In this document: in pieces, positions 1-7,078 of the stretch
Layout of the letters: the number at the start of each line of letters is the position of its first letter
How positions within the stretch are numbered: the stretch's first letter is position 1
Assembly: GCA_027485005.1 (NCBI GenBank)
Contig: JAIXRX010000123.1
Coordinates: 1 to 10,830, forward strand
From: Alphaproteobacteria bacterium
GTDB lineage: Bacteria > Pseudomonadota > Alphaproteobacteria > Rickettsiales > JAIXRX01
Direction of reading: 5' to 3'
DNA length: 10,830 bases
The notes under the pieces: generated by a model
What the model saw: only the letters and a program-made list of their open reading frames with translations
What the model was told of the DNA's origin: nothing
Databases searched by the model: none
Translations under genes and position numbers: made by a program

Positions 1-1350
1 ATTGTGGGTTATGAAATTTTTGACCGCGCCGAATCACTCGGCACCTCCAATTTTGTTCTTAACGTCAACATGGTTCGCGCACTTGAAGGTGAATTGGCGC
101 GCACCATTGGCTCACTACAAAAAGTAGAGCACGCTCGCGTTCATTTGGTCATGCCAAAGCGTGAGTTATTTACCCGTGAAAAACAAGAGCCGACCGCATC
201 CGTTGTGCTGAAGCTGCGTGGCTCATTAAGCCAAAGCGAAATTGAAGGGGTGGCTAATTTAATTGCAACGGCTGTACCGGGGCTTACCTCGAATAAAGTA
301 ACGATTCTGGATCATTCTGGGCGCGCCCTTGCTAAGGGCAACCAAGATCCTAACGATCCTGCTATTGCCGCTAGCAAATCGGAAGAATACCGCATTGCCT
401 ACGAGTCACGCATGGTGAATATCATCGAAGATTTAGTGGGTAAATCGGTGGGATCTGACAAAGTTACTGCACAAGTAACCGCAGATATTGATTTTGACCG
501 TGTGGTACGCAATTCAGAGACCTATGATCCAGAAGGCCAAGTAGTGCGCTCGATACAAGGCACGAATGAGCGCGAGCAATCCGATGAAGGCCAAGCTAAC
601 GAGAATGTGAGCGTAAAAAATAATCTACCAGAAAATCAGGCAAACCCTGCAGGCGGTGGCAATAATTCCAAACGCGTGACGGAGCGTAATGACGAAACCA
701 CTAACTATGAAATTTCTAAAGTAGTTGAAAATCAGGTGAAAGAAACAGGTACGGTGAAGCGTCTCTCCGTTGCGATTATGGTGGACGGTATTTATTCTCC
801 AACTCCAAAGGGTGAAATGCAGTTTTCTCCTCGCGCGCCTGAAGAATTGAAGAAACTAGAAATGCTTGCAAAATCGGCGATTGGTTTTGATGAAAAACGT
901 GGTGATACTTTAGTTGTCGATACGATGAAATTTGCTAGCACTCCGGAAATGGTGATGGAAGAAGGGCCATTTGATTGGCTGAAAAAAGATCTGCGAAATA
1001 TCATCCAGACCTTGGTGCTTGGCGGCGTTGCAATCATGGCCATCCTCCTGATTATCCGCCCATTAGTGAACCGTGCAATCGAAGCCTCTGCTACTGCTGC
1101 CTCTCTGGCTGAAGAAGAAAAATCGGTGCTCGCTGGACCACAATTAACAGCAGCTCTGGAAGATAAATCCATGGCTATGGGTGTTATTAATGAAGAAGAT
1201 GAAGATGACGGTCTTATCAGCATTGATAAAATGCGTGGTAAAGGCCGCAGCGCTGCCTTCCGAAAAATTGCACAAGTCTTTGAAAAACACCCCGACGAAG
1301 CCGTGGGCGTTCTGCGCAGCTGGTATAATAATGGCGCGAGCGGCAATTAG
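1..1350 (+). CDS. fliF: Flagellar MS-ring protein FliF, C-terminal part (5' partial)
   Basis: FliF multimerises in the inner membrane to form the MS ring, the base on which the rotor and export gate assemble. The frame is open from base 1 and 449 residues are visible; against a usual length of about 550, roughly 100 N-terminal residues, including the first membrane helix, lie outside the window. Visible parts are the ring-building region with the family hallmarks ALEGELARTI and ARVHLVMPKRELF (about residues 27-57), and a long polar Asn/Gln/Glu-rich stretch (about 165-235) matching the beta-collar segment. Next come the second membrane helix (about 335-353), an acidic cytoplasmic tail, and a terminal helix containing HPDEAVGVLRSW (about 430-441), which in the family binds the N-terminal domain of FliG. 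The gene ends 32 bases before fliG, consistent with co-transcription. Identity is secure. The GTG at position 4 is internal, not the true start. Confidence 0.97.
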   Translation: MVGYEIFDRAESLGTSNFVLNVNMVRALEGELARTIGSLQKVEHARVHLVMPKRELFTREKQEPTASVVLKLRGSLSQSEIEGVANLIATAVPGLTSNKVTILDHSGRALAKGNQDPNDPAIAASKSEEYRIAYESRMVNIIEDLVGKSVGSDKVTAQVTADIDFDRVVRNSETYDPEGQVVRSIQGTNEREQSDEGQANENVSVKNNLPENQANPAGGGNNSKRVTERNDETTNYEISKVVENQVKETGTVKRLSVAIMVDGIYSPTPKGEMQFSPRAPEELKKLEMLAKSAIGFDEKRGDTLVVDTMKFASTPEMVMEEGPFDWLKKDLRNIIQTLVLGGVAIMAILLIIRPLVNRAIEASATAASLAEEEKSVLAGPQLTAALEDKSMAMGVINEEDEDDGLISIDKMRGKGRSAAFRKIAQVFEKHPDEAVGVLRSWYNNGASGN

Positions 1351-1382
1351 TTTAGTATCAGCACACAAGCTAAGGTATTCCT

Positions 1383-2399
1383 ATGATTAGTATCAATGAT
1401 TATAAAAAACTCACAGGCGTTCAGAAAATCTCCATCATGATGATGTCGGTGGGTGAAGATAATGCCACCAAAATTTTGAGCATGATGGAAGATGAAGAGA
1501 TCAAAGAAATCTCCAATACCATGGCGACACTTGGATCTGTTGCCCCTGAAGTGGTTGAAAAAGTTTTTCTGGAATTTTCAGAACAAATCACTGCAGCGGG
1601 AGCGCTCTCAGGTAACCTTGAAAACACTGAACGCTTATTAATTAAAGCATTAGGCAAGGAACGTGTGGACATGATTATGGAGGACATTCGTGGTCCTGCA
1701 GGACGTACCACATGGGACAAGCTGGGTAATGTGAATGAAGAAGTCTTGGCGGGGTATTTGAAAAACGAGTATCCACAAACGATTGCTCTCGTACTCTCTA
1801 AAATCAAAGCGGATCATGCGGCGCGCGTCCTCACTGTTTTACCAGAAGATTTGACGATGGAAGTGATTACCCGCATGCTCAGTATGGATGCGGTGAAAAA
1901 AGAGGTTTTAGACGGCATTGAAAAAACATTGCGTGTTGAGTTTATGAGCAATCTGGCCAAAACACAGCGCCGCGATAGCCATGAGATGATGGCCGATATC
2001 TTCAATAACTTTGACCGTAATTCAGAAGCTAAATTTATGGGCTTTCTTGAAACCCGCAACGCCGAAGCAGCCGAACGGATTCGTGCCCTCATGTTTACGT
2101 TTGAAGATCTTGTTAAAGTGGATGCTGGTGGCATTCAAACCCTTATGCGCCTTATGGACAAAGACAAACTGCCACTTGCACTCAAAGGCGCTTCGGACAC
2201 CATTAAAGAATTATTTTTGGGCAATATGTCTGAACGGGCCGCTAAAATCCTGCGCGAGGATATGGAGTCCCTTGGCCCAGTGCGTTTGAAAGACGTGGAT
2301 GAGGCGCAAATGGCTATTGTGATTAAAGCCAAAGATCTAGCTGCCAAAGGTGAAATTACTATTTCTGAAGGCAGTGGGGAGGACCAACTGGTTTACTAA
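1383..2399 (+). CDS. fliG: Flagellar motor switch protein FliG
   Basis: FliG sits on the cytoplasmic face of the MS ring, binds FliF through its N-terminal domain and FliM through its middle and C-terminal domains, and carries the charged helix that meets the stator to produce torque. At 338 residues it is full length. The middle-domain motif, usually EHPQ, reads EYPQ (129-132), followed by TIALVLSKI. The hinge motif MFTFEDL is at 237-243. In the C-terminal torque domain the charges correspond to those of E. coli: K268, R285, E292, D293 and R301 align by eye with K264, R281, D288, D289 and R297. The C-terminus EDQLVY resembles the acidic tail common in proteobacterial FliG. The ATG start is supported by an AAGG ribosome site (1372-1375) seven bases upstream. 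It lies between fliF and fliH, as in other alphaproteobacteria. Confidence 0.97.
   Translation: MISINDYKKLTGVQKISIMMMSVGEDNATKILSMMEDEEIKEISNTMATLGSVAPEVVEKVFLEFSEQITAAGALSGNLENTERLLIKALGKERVDMIMEDIRGPAGRTTWDKLGNVNEEVLAGYLKNEYPQTIALVLSKIKADHAARVLTVLPEDLTMEVITRMLSMDAVKKEVLDGIEKTLRVEFMSNLAKTQRRDSHEMMADIFNNFDRNSEAKFMGFLETRNAEAAERIRALMFTFEDLVKVDAGGIQTLMRLMDKDKLPLALKGASDTIKELFLGNMSERAAKILREDMESLGPVRLKDVDEAQMAIVIKAKDLAAKGEITISEGSGEDQLVY
2376..2382 (+). promoter_or_regulatory. Distant purine-rich ribosome-site candidate for fliH
   Basis: GGGGAGG lies inside the last codons of fliG, but it ends 20 bases before the fliH ATG, too far for ordinary initiation. No closer Shine-Dalgarno-like sequence is present, so fliH is probably translated by coupling to fliG termination. 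Confidence 0.3.
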
Positions 2400-2402
2400 T
2401 CG

Positions 2403-3131
2403 ATGGATACCACGCCACGCTCACGCGTTTCCCCTTTTCGTTTTCAATCATTTATCGGCGAGCCTGATCCCGAAGAGGAGATGCTACGCGCCCGCGATGA
2501 AGCACGTGCGGCCATGCAAAAAGCAGAAGAGCCCCCTGCTCCTGTGGCAACGTTTTCCCAAGAGCAGCTAGATACTGCAGAAAAAATGGGCTACGATAAA
2601 GGGCTGCAAGCGGGCTATGAGCGCGCCAAAGCAGAGTTTAAAGCACAGCAGGAAATTGAGCATCAAGAATTGCAGCAGTTAATTGAAAAAATTTCTGCTC
2701 ATGTGGATGTAAGCGTTGAACATCAATATCAGTTCTTGGATCGTCTACAATCATTAGTGCCTCCTTTGGCACTAAGCATGGCCAAAAAAGTAGCAGGAAG
2801 TGCCTTACAAGATAATCCACTGTTAGAAATCGAAGCGGTGGTCGCACATTGCATTGCCGAACTTGCGACCGACAAAACCTTAACCGTTTTTGTGAACCCT
2901 GTAGTTACGCCCTACTTAGAAGGTATTTTGGCAGAAAAATACTTTCACGCCACAGGCAAATCGCTAGCACTCCATGTTTCATCTGATGCCAATCTCGCCA
3001 TGCATGATTGCCGCGTGGAATGGCCCTCTGGTGCAGTCGAACGCAATACTGAACAACTCTGGGCAGAGATTGAAAAATTACTCCAGAACTTCCAAGTCCT
3101 TTTCCAACCTCATCCCACCCAACACTCTTAA
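2403..3131 (+). CDS. fliH: Flagellar export ATPase regulator FliH (FlbE-type)
   Basis: FliH binds and restrains the export ATPase FliI and links it to the C-ring and to FlhA, so it acts in the flagellar type III export apparatus in the cytoplasm. The 242 residues show the family plan. There is a short aromatic N-terminus with PFRFQSFI (11-18) and a charged segment with a G-x3-G-x3-G run at 63/67/71, the hallmark FliH helix-packing motif. A long helical region follows, then a C-terminal domain with hydrophobic segments around 118-150 and a conserved-looking DCRVEW...WAEIEKLL block (202-227). The ATG at 2403 is chosen because it keeps the aromatic N-terminus. The next ATG (2481, Met27) would lose it and has a purine run with no spacer. 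The gene follows the fliG stop after three bases and is in the same frame. It corresponds to flbE of Caulobacter. Its usual partner fliI is not in the window. Confidence 0.92.
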   Translation: MDTTPRSRVSPFRFQSFIGEPDPEEEMLRARDEARAAMQKAEEPPAPVATFSQEQLDTAEKMGYDKGLQAGYERAKAEFKAQQEIEHQELQQLIEKISAHVDVSVEHQYQFLDRLQSLVPPLALSMAKKVAGSALQDNPLLEIEAVVAHCIAELATDKTLTVFVNPVVTPYLEGILAEKYFHATGKSLALHVSSDANLAMHDCRVEWPSGAVERNTEQLWAEIEKLLQNFQVLFQPHPTQHS

Positions 3132-3136
3132 AGGAG
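3131..3136 (+). promoter_or_regulatory. Ribosome binding site of fliN
   Basis: AAGGAG overlaps the last base of the fliH stop codon and sits seven bases before the fliN ATG. It is the best Shine-Dalgarno match in the window and fixes the fliN start, which fits the high copy number of FliN in the C-ring. Confidence 0.75.
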
Positions 3137-3143
3137 TCTTACC

Positions 3144-3428
3144 ATGTCTGACATTAATCTTTCTGATTCTTTTGATGAAGATGCCGTCACCCTTGATGCC
3201 GTGGCGGACATTCCGGTGCAGATTTCTGTAGTCCTTGGCAAAGCCACCATGCAGGTTAGCCAGCTACTTAAACTAGGCCGTGGCGCTGTGATGGAATTGG
3301 AACGTAAAGTGGGCGAACCGGTCGATATTTATGTGAATAACCGCTTGGTAGCGAAAGGCGAAGTAGTCGTGGTGGAAGACCGCATCGGCGTGACCATGAC
3401 CGAAGTCATTAAAAACGACCGTTCATAA
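3144..3428 (+). CDS. fliN: Flagellar motor switch protein FliN
   Basis: FliN forms, with FliM, the lower part of the cytoplasmic C-ring. It takes part in switching rotation direction and docks FliH-FliI complexes for export. The 94 residues are an acidic, probably flexible N-terminus (1-20) followed by a single SpoA (surface presentation of antigens) domain from about residue 22 to the end. Recognisable SpoA features are VQISVVLGKATM (25-36), the LLKLGRGAVMEL segment (41-52), GEPVDIYVNN (57-66) and the terminal GEVVVVEDRIGVTMTEV (72-88). The length is at the short end for FliN but normal for alphaproteobacteria. A strong ribosome site precedes the ATG. FliM, its partner, is not encoded here, as in the Caulobacter arrangement where it lies elsewhere. 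YscQ/HrcQ-type proteins share the domain, but the flagellar context settles the assignment. Confidence 0.96.
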   Translation: MSDINLSDSFDEDAVTLDAVADIPVQISVVLGKATMQVSQLLKLGRGAVMELERKVGEPVDIYVNNRLVAKGEVVVVEDRIGVTMTEVIKNDRS

Positions 3429-3465
3429 AATAATACCATATGCCGCTCATCGCCCATCATAAAAA

Positions 3466-3470
3466 AAGGA
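3466..3470 (+). promoter_or_regulatory. Ribosome binding site of the flbD-like gene
   Basis: AAGGA, seven bases before the ATG at 3478, lies in the longest gap of the window (3429-3477, 49 bases). The gap is AT-rich next to the start codon. By eye it holds no GG-N10-GC sigma-54 element and no stem-loop followed by a T run. Confidence 0.65.
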
Positions 3471-3477
3471 TAAAAAT

Positions 3478-4869
3478 ATGAGACTACTGATTGTTGGGGA
3501 TTTACAAGGACAAATTGGTGCCGCTACCCGAATCGCTCGCGGGCGCGGCGCGAAAGTTTCTCAAGTGCCGGACGCTGAATCGGCCATGGCGGCGTTGCGT
3601 GGCGGTGCAGGCGCCGATTTACTCATGGTAGAAGTACGAGTGGATATTGCAGCACTGGTTGCCATGTTGGAAGCTGAACGCTTCAGTGTTTCGATTGTCG
3701 CATGCGGTGTAGCAAACGATGCACAAGCAGCAGTGAAGGCTATTCGTGCAGGCGCCAAAGAATATATCCCTCTGCCTCCCGATGAACAACTTATTGCAGC
3801 GGTGTTAGAAGCAATTGCCGAAGAATCACATGCAGTCATTTATGAATCCTCCGCCATGGCTGAGGTTCTTTCTTTGGCTGAACAAGTAGCGCCGTCTGAA
3901 GCCTCGTTACTTATCACAGGAGAATCTGGTACGGGTAAAGAAGTGATGGCGCGTTTTGTGCACGAAAAATCAAAACGTAAAGACAATGCTTTTATCAGCG
4001 TAAACTGTGCTGCCATTCCAGAAAACTTGCTGGAATCAGAATTGTTCGGCCATGAAAAAGGGGCATTTACAGGCGCCATTGCCCGCCGCATTGGGAAGTT
4101 TGAAGAAGCCGATGGCGGCACTTTGCTGCTGGATGAGATCAGCGAGATGGACCCACGCTTACAGGCTAAATTGCTGCGCGCTATTCAGGAAAAAGAAATT
4201 GACCGCGTGGGTGGAAATAAACCAGTAAAAGTGGACATCCGCATTCTTGCTACCAGCAACCGCGACCTTCAGGCTGAGGTAAAGAAAGGAACTTTCCGCG
4301 AGGATTTATTCTTCCGTTTGAACGTCATTAACCTTGCCATTCCACCCTTACGTGAACGTAAAGACGATATCTTACCTATCGCCCAACATTTTGTAGAAAA
4401 ATATTCTAAAGCGAATGGCGTGCCAACCCGCCCGCTCTCTGTGGAAGCCGTTGGCAAGCTCAAAACACACCGCTGGCCAGGCAATGTGCGTGAGCTAGAA
4501 AACACGATGCACCGCGCAGTATTAATGGCAACAGGCACTGAGATTGGCGCACAAGCCGTTTTCCTTCCGCAACTTAGCGGTGAGATACCTGCTGCGATAA
4601 GCACAACCCACGAAAATTCTAATGCGTCCTCAGCTTCAAGTTTTGGCGCACAACGCGCCGAACGCAACGATATGGTGGGACGCAAACTTGAAGATGTCGA
4701 AAAAGAATTGATTCTCGACACCTTAAACCACTGTCTTGGCAACCGCACCCATGCGGCAAACGTGCTAGGCATTTCCATTCGTACCCTACGCAACAAAATC
4801 AAACAATATTCTGATATGGGAGAAAACGTTCCCCCGTATGGCGACAATAAAACGGCGAGTGGCAGCTAA
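3478..4869 (+). CDS. flbD: Sigma-54-dependent flagellar transcriptional activator, FlbD type
   Basis: This is an AAA+ enhancer-binding protein that remodels sigma-54 RNA polymerase at late flagellar promoters. Domains in order: a receiver-like domain (1-115), AAA+ domain (about 122-360), a Ser/Ala-rich linker (about 370-395) and a Fis-type helix-turn-helix (about 405-445, GNRTHAANVLGIS at 421-433). AAA+ motifs are intact: Walker A GESGTGKE (148-155), the sigma-54 contact loop GAFTGA (195-200), Walker B GGTLLLDE (213-220), FREDLFFRLNV (273-283), LRERKDDI (291-298) and WPGNVREL (333-340). The receiver is degenerate. It begins MRLLIVGD where an acidic pair is expected, has Glu52 in LLMVEV where the phospho-acceptor Asp would sit, and has Leu99 in IPLPP where the conserved Lys would sit. 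In Caulobacter, FlbD is controlled through FliX; fliX is not in this window. NtrC- or FleQ-type identity is possible, but sequence and position between fliN and flhA favour FlbD. Confidence 0.9.
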   Translation: MRLLIVGDLQGQIGAATRIARGRGAKVSQVPDAESAMAALRGGAGADLLMVEVRVDIAALVAMLEAERFSVSIVACGVANDAQAAVKAIRAGAKEYIPLPPDEQLIAAVLEAIAEESHAVIYESSAMAEVLSLAEQVAPSEASLLITGESGTGKEVMARFVHEKSKRKDNAFISVNCAAIPENLLESELFGHEKGAFTGAIARRIGKFEEADGGTLLLDEISEMDPRLQAKLLRAIQEKEIDRVGGNKPVKVDIRILATSNRDLQAEVKKGTFREDLFFRLNVINLAIPPLRERKDDILPIAQHFVEKYSKANGVPTRPLSVEAVGKLKTHRWPGNVRELENTMHRAVLMATGTEIGAQAVFLPQLSGEIPAAISTTHENSNASSASSFGAQRAERNDMVGRKLEDVEKELILDTLNHCLGNRTHAANVLGISIRTLRNKIKQYSDMGENVPPYGDNKTASGS

Positions 4870-4871
4870 TG
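4867..4871 (+). other. TAATG stop-start overlap between flbD-like gene and flhA
   Basis: The last base of the flbD-like TAA stop is the first base of the flhA ATG. Only a weak GAG-type purine cluster (around 4857-4859) precedes it, so flhA is likely translated by coupling or re-initiation after the regulator. Confidence 0.75.
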
Positions 4872-7058
4872 GCTGGTCCTATTGTCCCTCAAGGCGGTAA
4901 TGCGCCCGCAGCCTCAGCAACAACCAGCATGCAAGATTTGGGTATTGCCGCGAAGCTGATTTCTAAACGTGGTGATTTATATTTCGCGTTAGGTATTGTT
5001 ATTATTCTGACAGTACTATTATTCCCGCTGCCGCCCATGGTGCTTGATTTTTTCTTAGGGATTTCGATCACTATTTCGGTCTTAATTTTGATGACCTCAA
5101 TCTTTGTGGATCGCCCCTTAAGCCTTAACTCATTCCCAACTATTCTGCTGGTCTCCACCATGTTGCGCTTGTCGCTCAACATTGCCTCTACCCGTCTGAT
5201 TCTCTCACACGGGCATGAAGGTACAGACGCAGCCGGTGAAGTAATTAAAGCCTTTGGTAGCTTTGTCATGCAAGGCGAACTGGTGATTGGTATTATCATT
5301 TTCGCCATCCTCACCATCATTAATTTCATGGTGATTACCAAGGGTTCTGGACGTATTGCGGAGGTTTCTGCACGTTTTAGCTTAGACGCGATGCCCGGCA
5401 AACAAATGGCGATTGACGCCGATTTATCTGCCGGCTTGATTGATGAGGATACCGCCAAAGCCCGCCGTAAAGATTTGGAGGACGAGAATACATTCTTCGG
5501 GGCAATGGATGGTGCGAGCAAGTTCGTACGAGGGGATGCAGTCGCTGGCCTTCTTATTACTTTCATCAACCTAATTGGTGGAATTGTGATTGGAATTGTG
5601 CAGCGTGATCTGAGTTTCTCGGAAGCGATGCACACCTACACTATTCTCACGATTGGTGACGGGTTGGTGGCACAAATTCCTGCCATTATTGTTTCCACTG
5701 CTGCAGGTATGTTGGTGACCAAAGCAGGTAGTGACGGCTCGGTCGATAAAGCTGTTTTTGGACAAATTACCCAATTCCCAATGGCCATGGGTATTACCAG
5801 TAGCTTGCTGTTTTTGATGGCACTCTTACCGGGCATTCCTGCCATACCATTTTTGGCCTTGTCAGGCGCAACAGGTTATTTAGCCTACACGTTCTGGAAA
5901 CATCCTGAAAAACTATATAAGCGCGGTGGAGCAACCGCAGGAACTGCTGGCGCTGGCAAAGCAGGCATGCCTGCCCAACCAGGAGCCGCCGGATTGGACG
6001 CGGCTGGCAAGCCGCAATTGGCCGAAGAAAGTATTACCGATGCCATGCAAATGGATAATCTGCGCCTTGAACTTGGCTACGGCTTACTACCACTCATCAA
6101 CTACCAAAAAGGCCACCGCCTGACGGAACAAATTAAAGCACTGCGCAAACAAATGGCCAAAGAACTTGGGTTTGTAATTCCGCCGGTGCGTATTCAAGAT
6201 AATATGCAGTTGCCTGCGAATTCCTATGTGCTCAAGGTGAAAGAAATTGAGTGTGGTAGCGGCGAAGTGCGGCCAGATATGTTGTTAGTGATGAATCCTT
6301 CGGGCGGAAAAATTTCTTTGCCCGGAGAAGAAACAACCGAACCAACCTTTGGTTTGCCTGCCATGTGGATTTCTGAAAATTACCGCGAGGAAGCACTGTT
6401 TCGCAACTATACGGTGGTGGACCCACCAACGGTAGTCACCACGCATCTGACAGAGATTATCAAAGAAAACATGTCAGAACTATTATCATATGCCGAAACG
6501 CAAAAACTGTTGGATGATCTACCGAAAACACAGCAAAAGCTGATTGCGGAAACCATTCCAAGCCAGATTAGTGTGAGCGGAGTGCAGCGTGTTTTGCAGA
6601 ATCTCTTGAACGAGATGGTTTCAGTGCGCGACCTTGCGACGATTATGGAAGCCGTGTCCGAAGCCTCGCGCATTACGCAGAATATTACGCTGATTACCGA
6701 GCATGTGCGCACGCGCCTTGCCCGTCAAATCAGTAACGCACATTTGAACGAAGAAGGTTACATTCCTATTCTGGCTCTTTCGCCAAACTGGGAACGTGTG
6801 TTTATGGAAAGCTTAGATGGCTCGGGTGAAGAGCGCACACTTTCCATGGCGCCAACCAAGATTCAGGAATTCATTACCGCCATTCGCAGTAAGTTTGACC
6901 AAATGGCACTGCAAGGTGAAAGCCCTGTGCTTCTCACCAGCCCAACCATTCGGCCTTATGTGCGCTCGATTGTGGAGCGTTTCCGTTCCACTACCGTAGT
7001 ACTTTCGCAGAATGAAATTCATACCAAAACAAAAATCAAAACGCTGGGTCAGGTGTAG
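4869..7058 (+). CDS. flhA: Flagellar export gate protein FlhA
   Basis: FlhA is the large inner-membrane subunit of the flagellar type III export gate. It forms a nonameric ring that uses proton motive force and docks chaperone-substrate complexes. The 729 residues are full length. About eight hydrophobic segments lie between residues 37 and 342, with the FHIPEP cytoplasmic loop between the fourth and fifth (about 158-222). That loop shows ARFSLDAMPGKQMAIDADL (168-186) and MDGASKFVRGD (213-223), including the conserved acids tied to proton coupling. An Ala/Gly-rich linker follows (about 353-385), then the soluble domain that receives substrates and helps in the switch from hook to filament export. 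The extra N-terminal 20 residues are polar and Ala/Ser-rich. The start is fixed by the TAATG overlap with the preceding regulator gene. Virulence-type homologues (SctV/InvA) share the fold, but context is flagellar. Confidence 0.97.
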   Translation: MAGPIVPQGGNAPAASATTSMQDLGIAAKLISKRGDLYFALGIVIILTVLLFPLPPMVLDFFLGISITISVLILMTSIFVDRPLSLNSFPTILLVSTMLRLSLNIASTRLILSHGHEGTDAAGEVIKAFGSFVMQGELVIGIIIFAILTIINFMVITKGSGRIAEVSARFSLDAMPGKQMAIDADLSAGLIDEDTAKARRKDLEDENTFFGAMDGASKFVRGDAVAGLLITFINLIGGIVIGIVQRDLSFSEAMHTYTILTIGDGLVAQIPAIIVSTAAGMLVTKAGSDGSVDKAVFGQITQFPMAMGITSSLLFLMALLPGIPAIPFLALSGATGYLAYTFWKHPEKLYKRGGATAGTAGAGKAGMPAQPGAAGLDAAGKPQLAEESITDAMQMDNLRLELGYGLLPLINYQKGHRLTEQIKALRKQMAKELGFVIPPVRIQDNMQLPANSYVLKVKEIECGSGEVRPDMLLVMNPSGGKISLPGEETTEPTFGLPAMWISENYREEALFRNYTVVDPPTVVTTHLTEIIKENMSELLSYAETQKLLDDLPKTQQKLIAETIPSQISVSGVQRVLQNLLNEMVSVRDLATIMEAVSEASRITQNITLITEHVRTRLARQISNAHLNEEGYIPILALSPNWERVFMESLDGSGEERTLSMAPTKIQEFITAIRSKFDQMALQGESPVLLTSPTIRPYVRSIVERFRSTTVVLSQNEIHTKTKIKTLGQV

Positions 7059-7078
7059 ATTGAGCAAAGAGATAAGCT

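Noticed and set aside
251..266. TGGC-N8-TTGC, resembling a sigma-54 promoter inside fliF
   Set aside because: The spacing between GG and GC is 11 rather than 10 and it lies deep in a coding region. A similar off-by-one match near 5669 was dropped for the same reason.
1181..1390. 69-codon plus-strand frame bridging the fliF end and fliG start
   Set aside because: It overlaps conserved FliF C-terminal coding sequence in another frame and has no recognisable product; the FliF and FliG readings explain the region.
1952..1970. GG-N10-GC match inside fliG (TGGCCAAAACACAGC)
   Set aside because: The spacing fits a sigma-54 element, but the -12 part is CAGC rather than TTGC and there is no gene start downstream for more than 400 bases.
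3429..3477. Possible promoter or terminator in the longest intergenic gap
   Set aside because: I see no stem-loop with a T run and no clear -35/-10 or -24/-12 pair. The A-rich run is best explained as the context of the flbD ribosome site.
3440..3481. 13-codon plus-strand frame in the fliN-flbD gap, ending with ATGA overlap of the flbD-like start
   Set aside because: It could act as a leader for coupling, but it has no ribosome site of its own, and such a short frame is expected by chance.
4889..5635. 248-codon open frame on the minus strand inside flhA
   Set aside because: It lies wholly antisense to a secure gene, is rich in Ser, Ile, Lys and Arg as expected from the reverse reading, has no recognisable domain, and similar antisense frames occur under most genes here.
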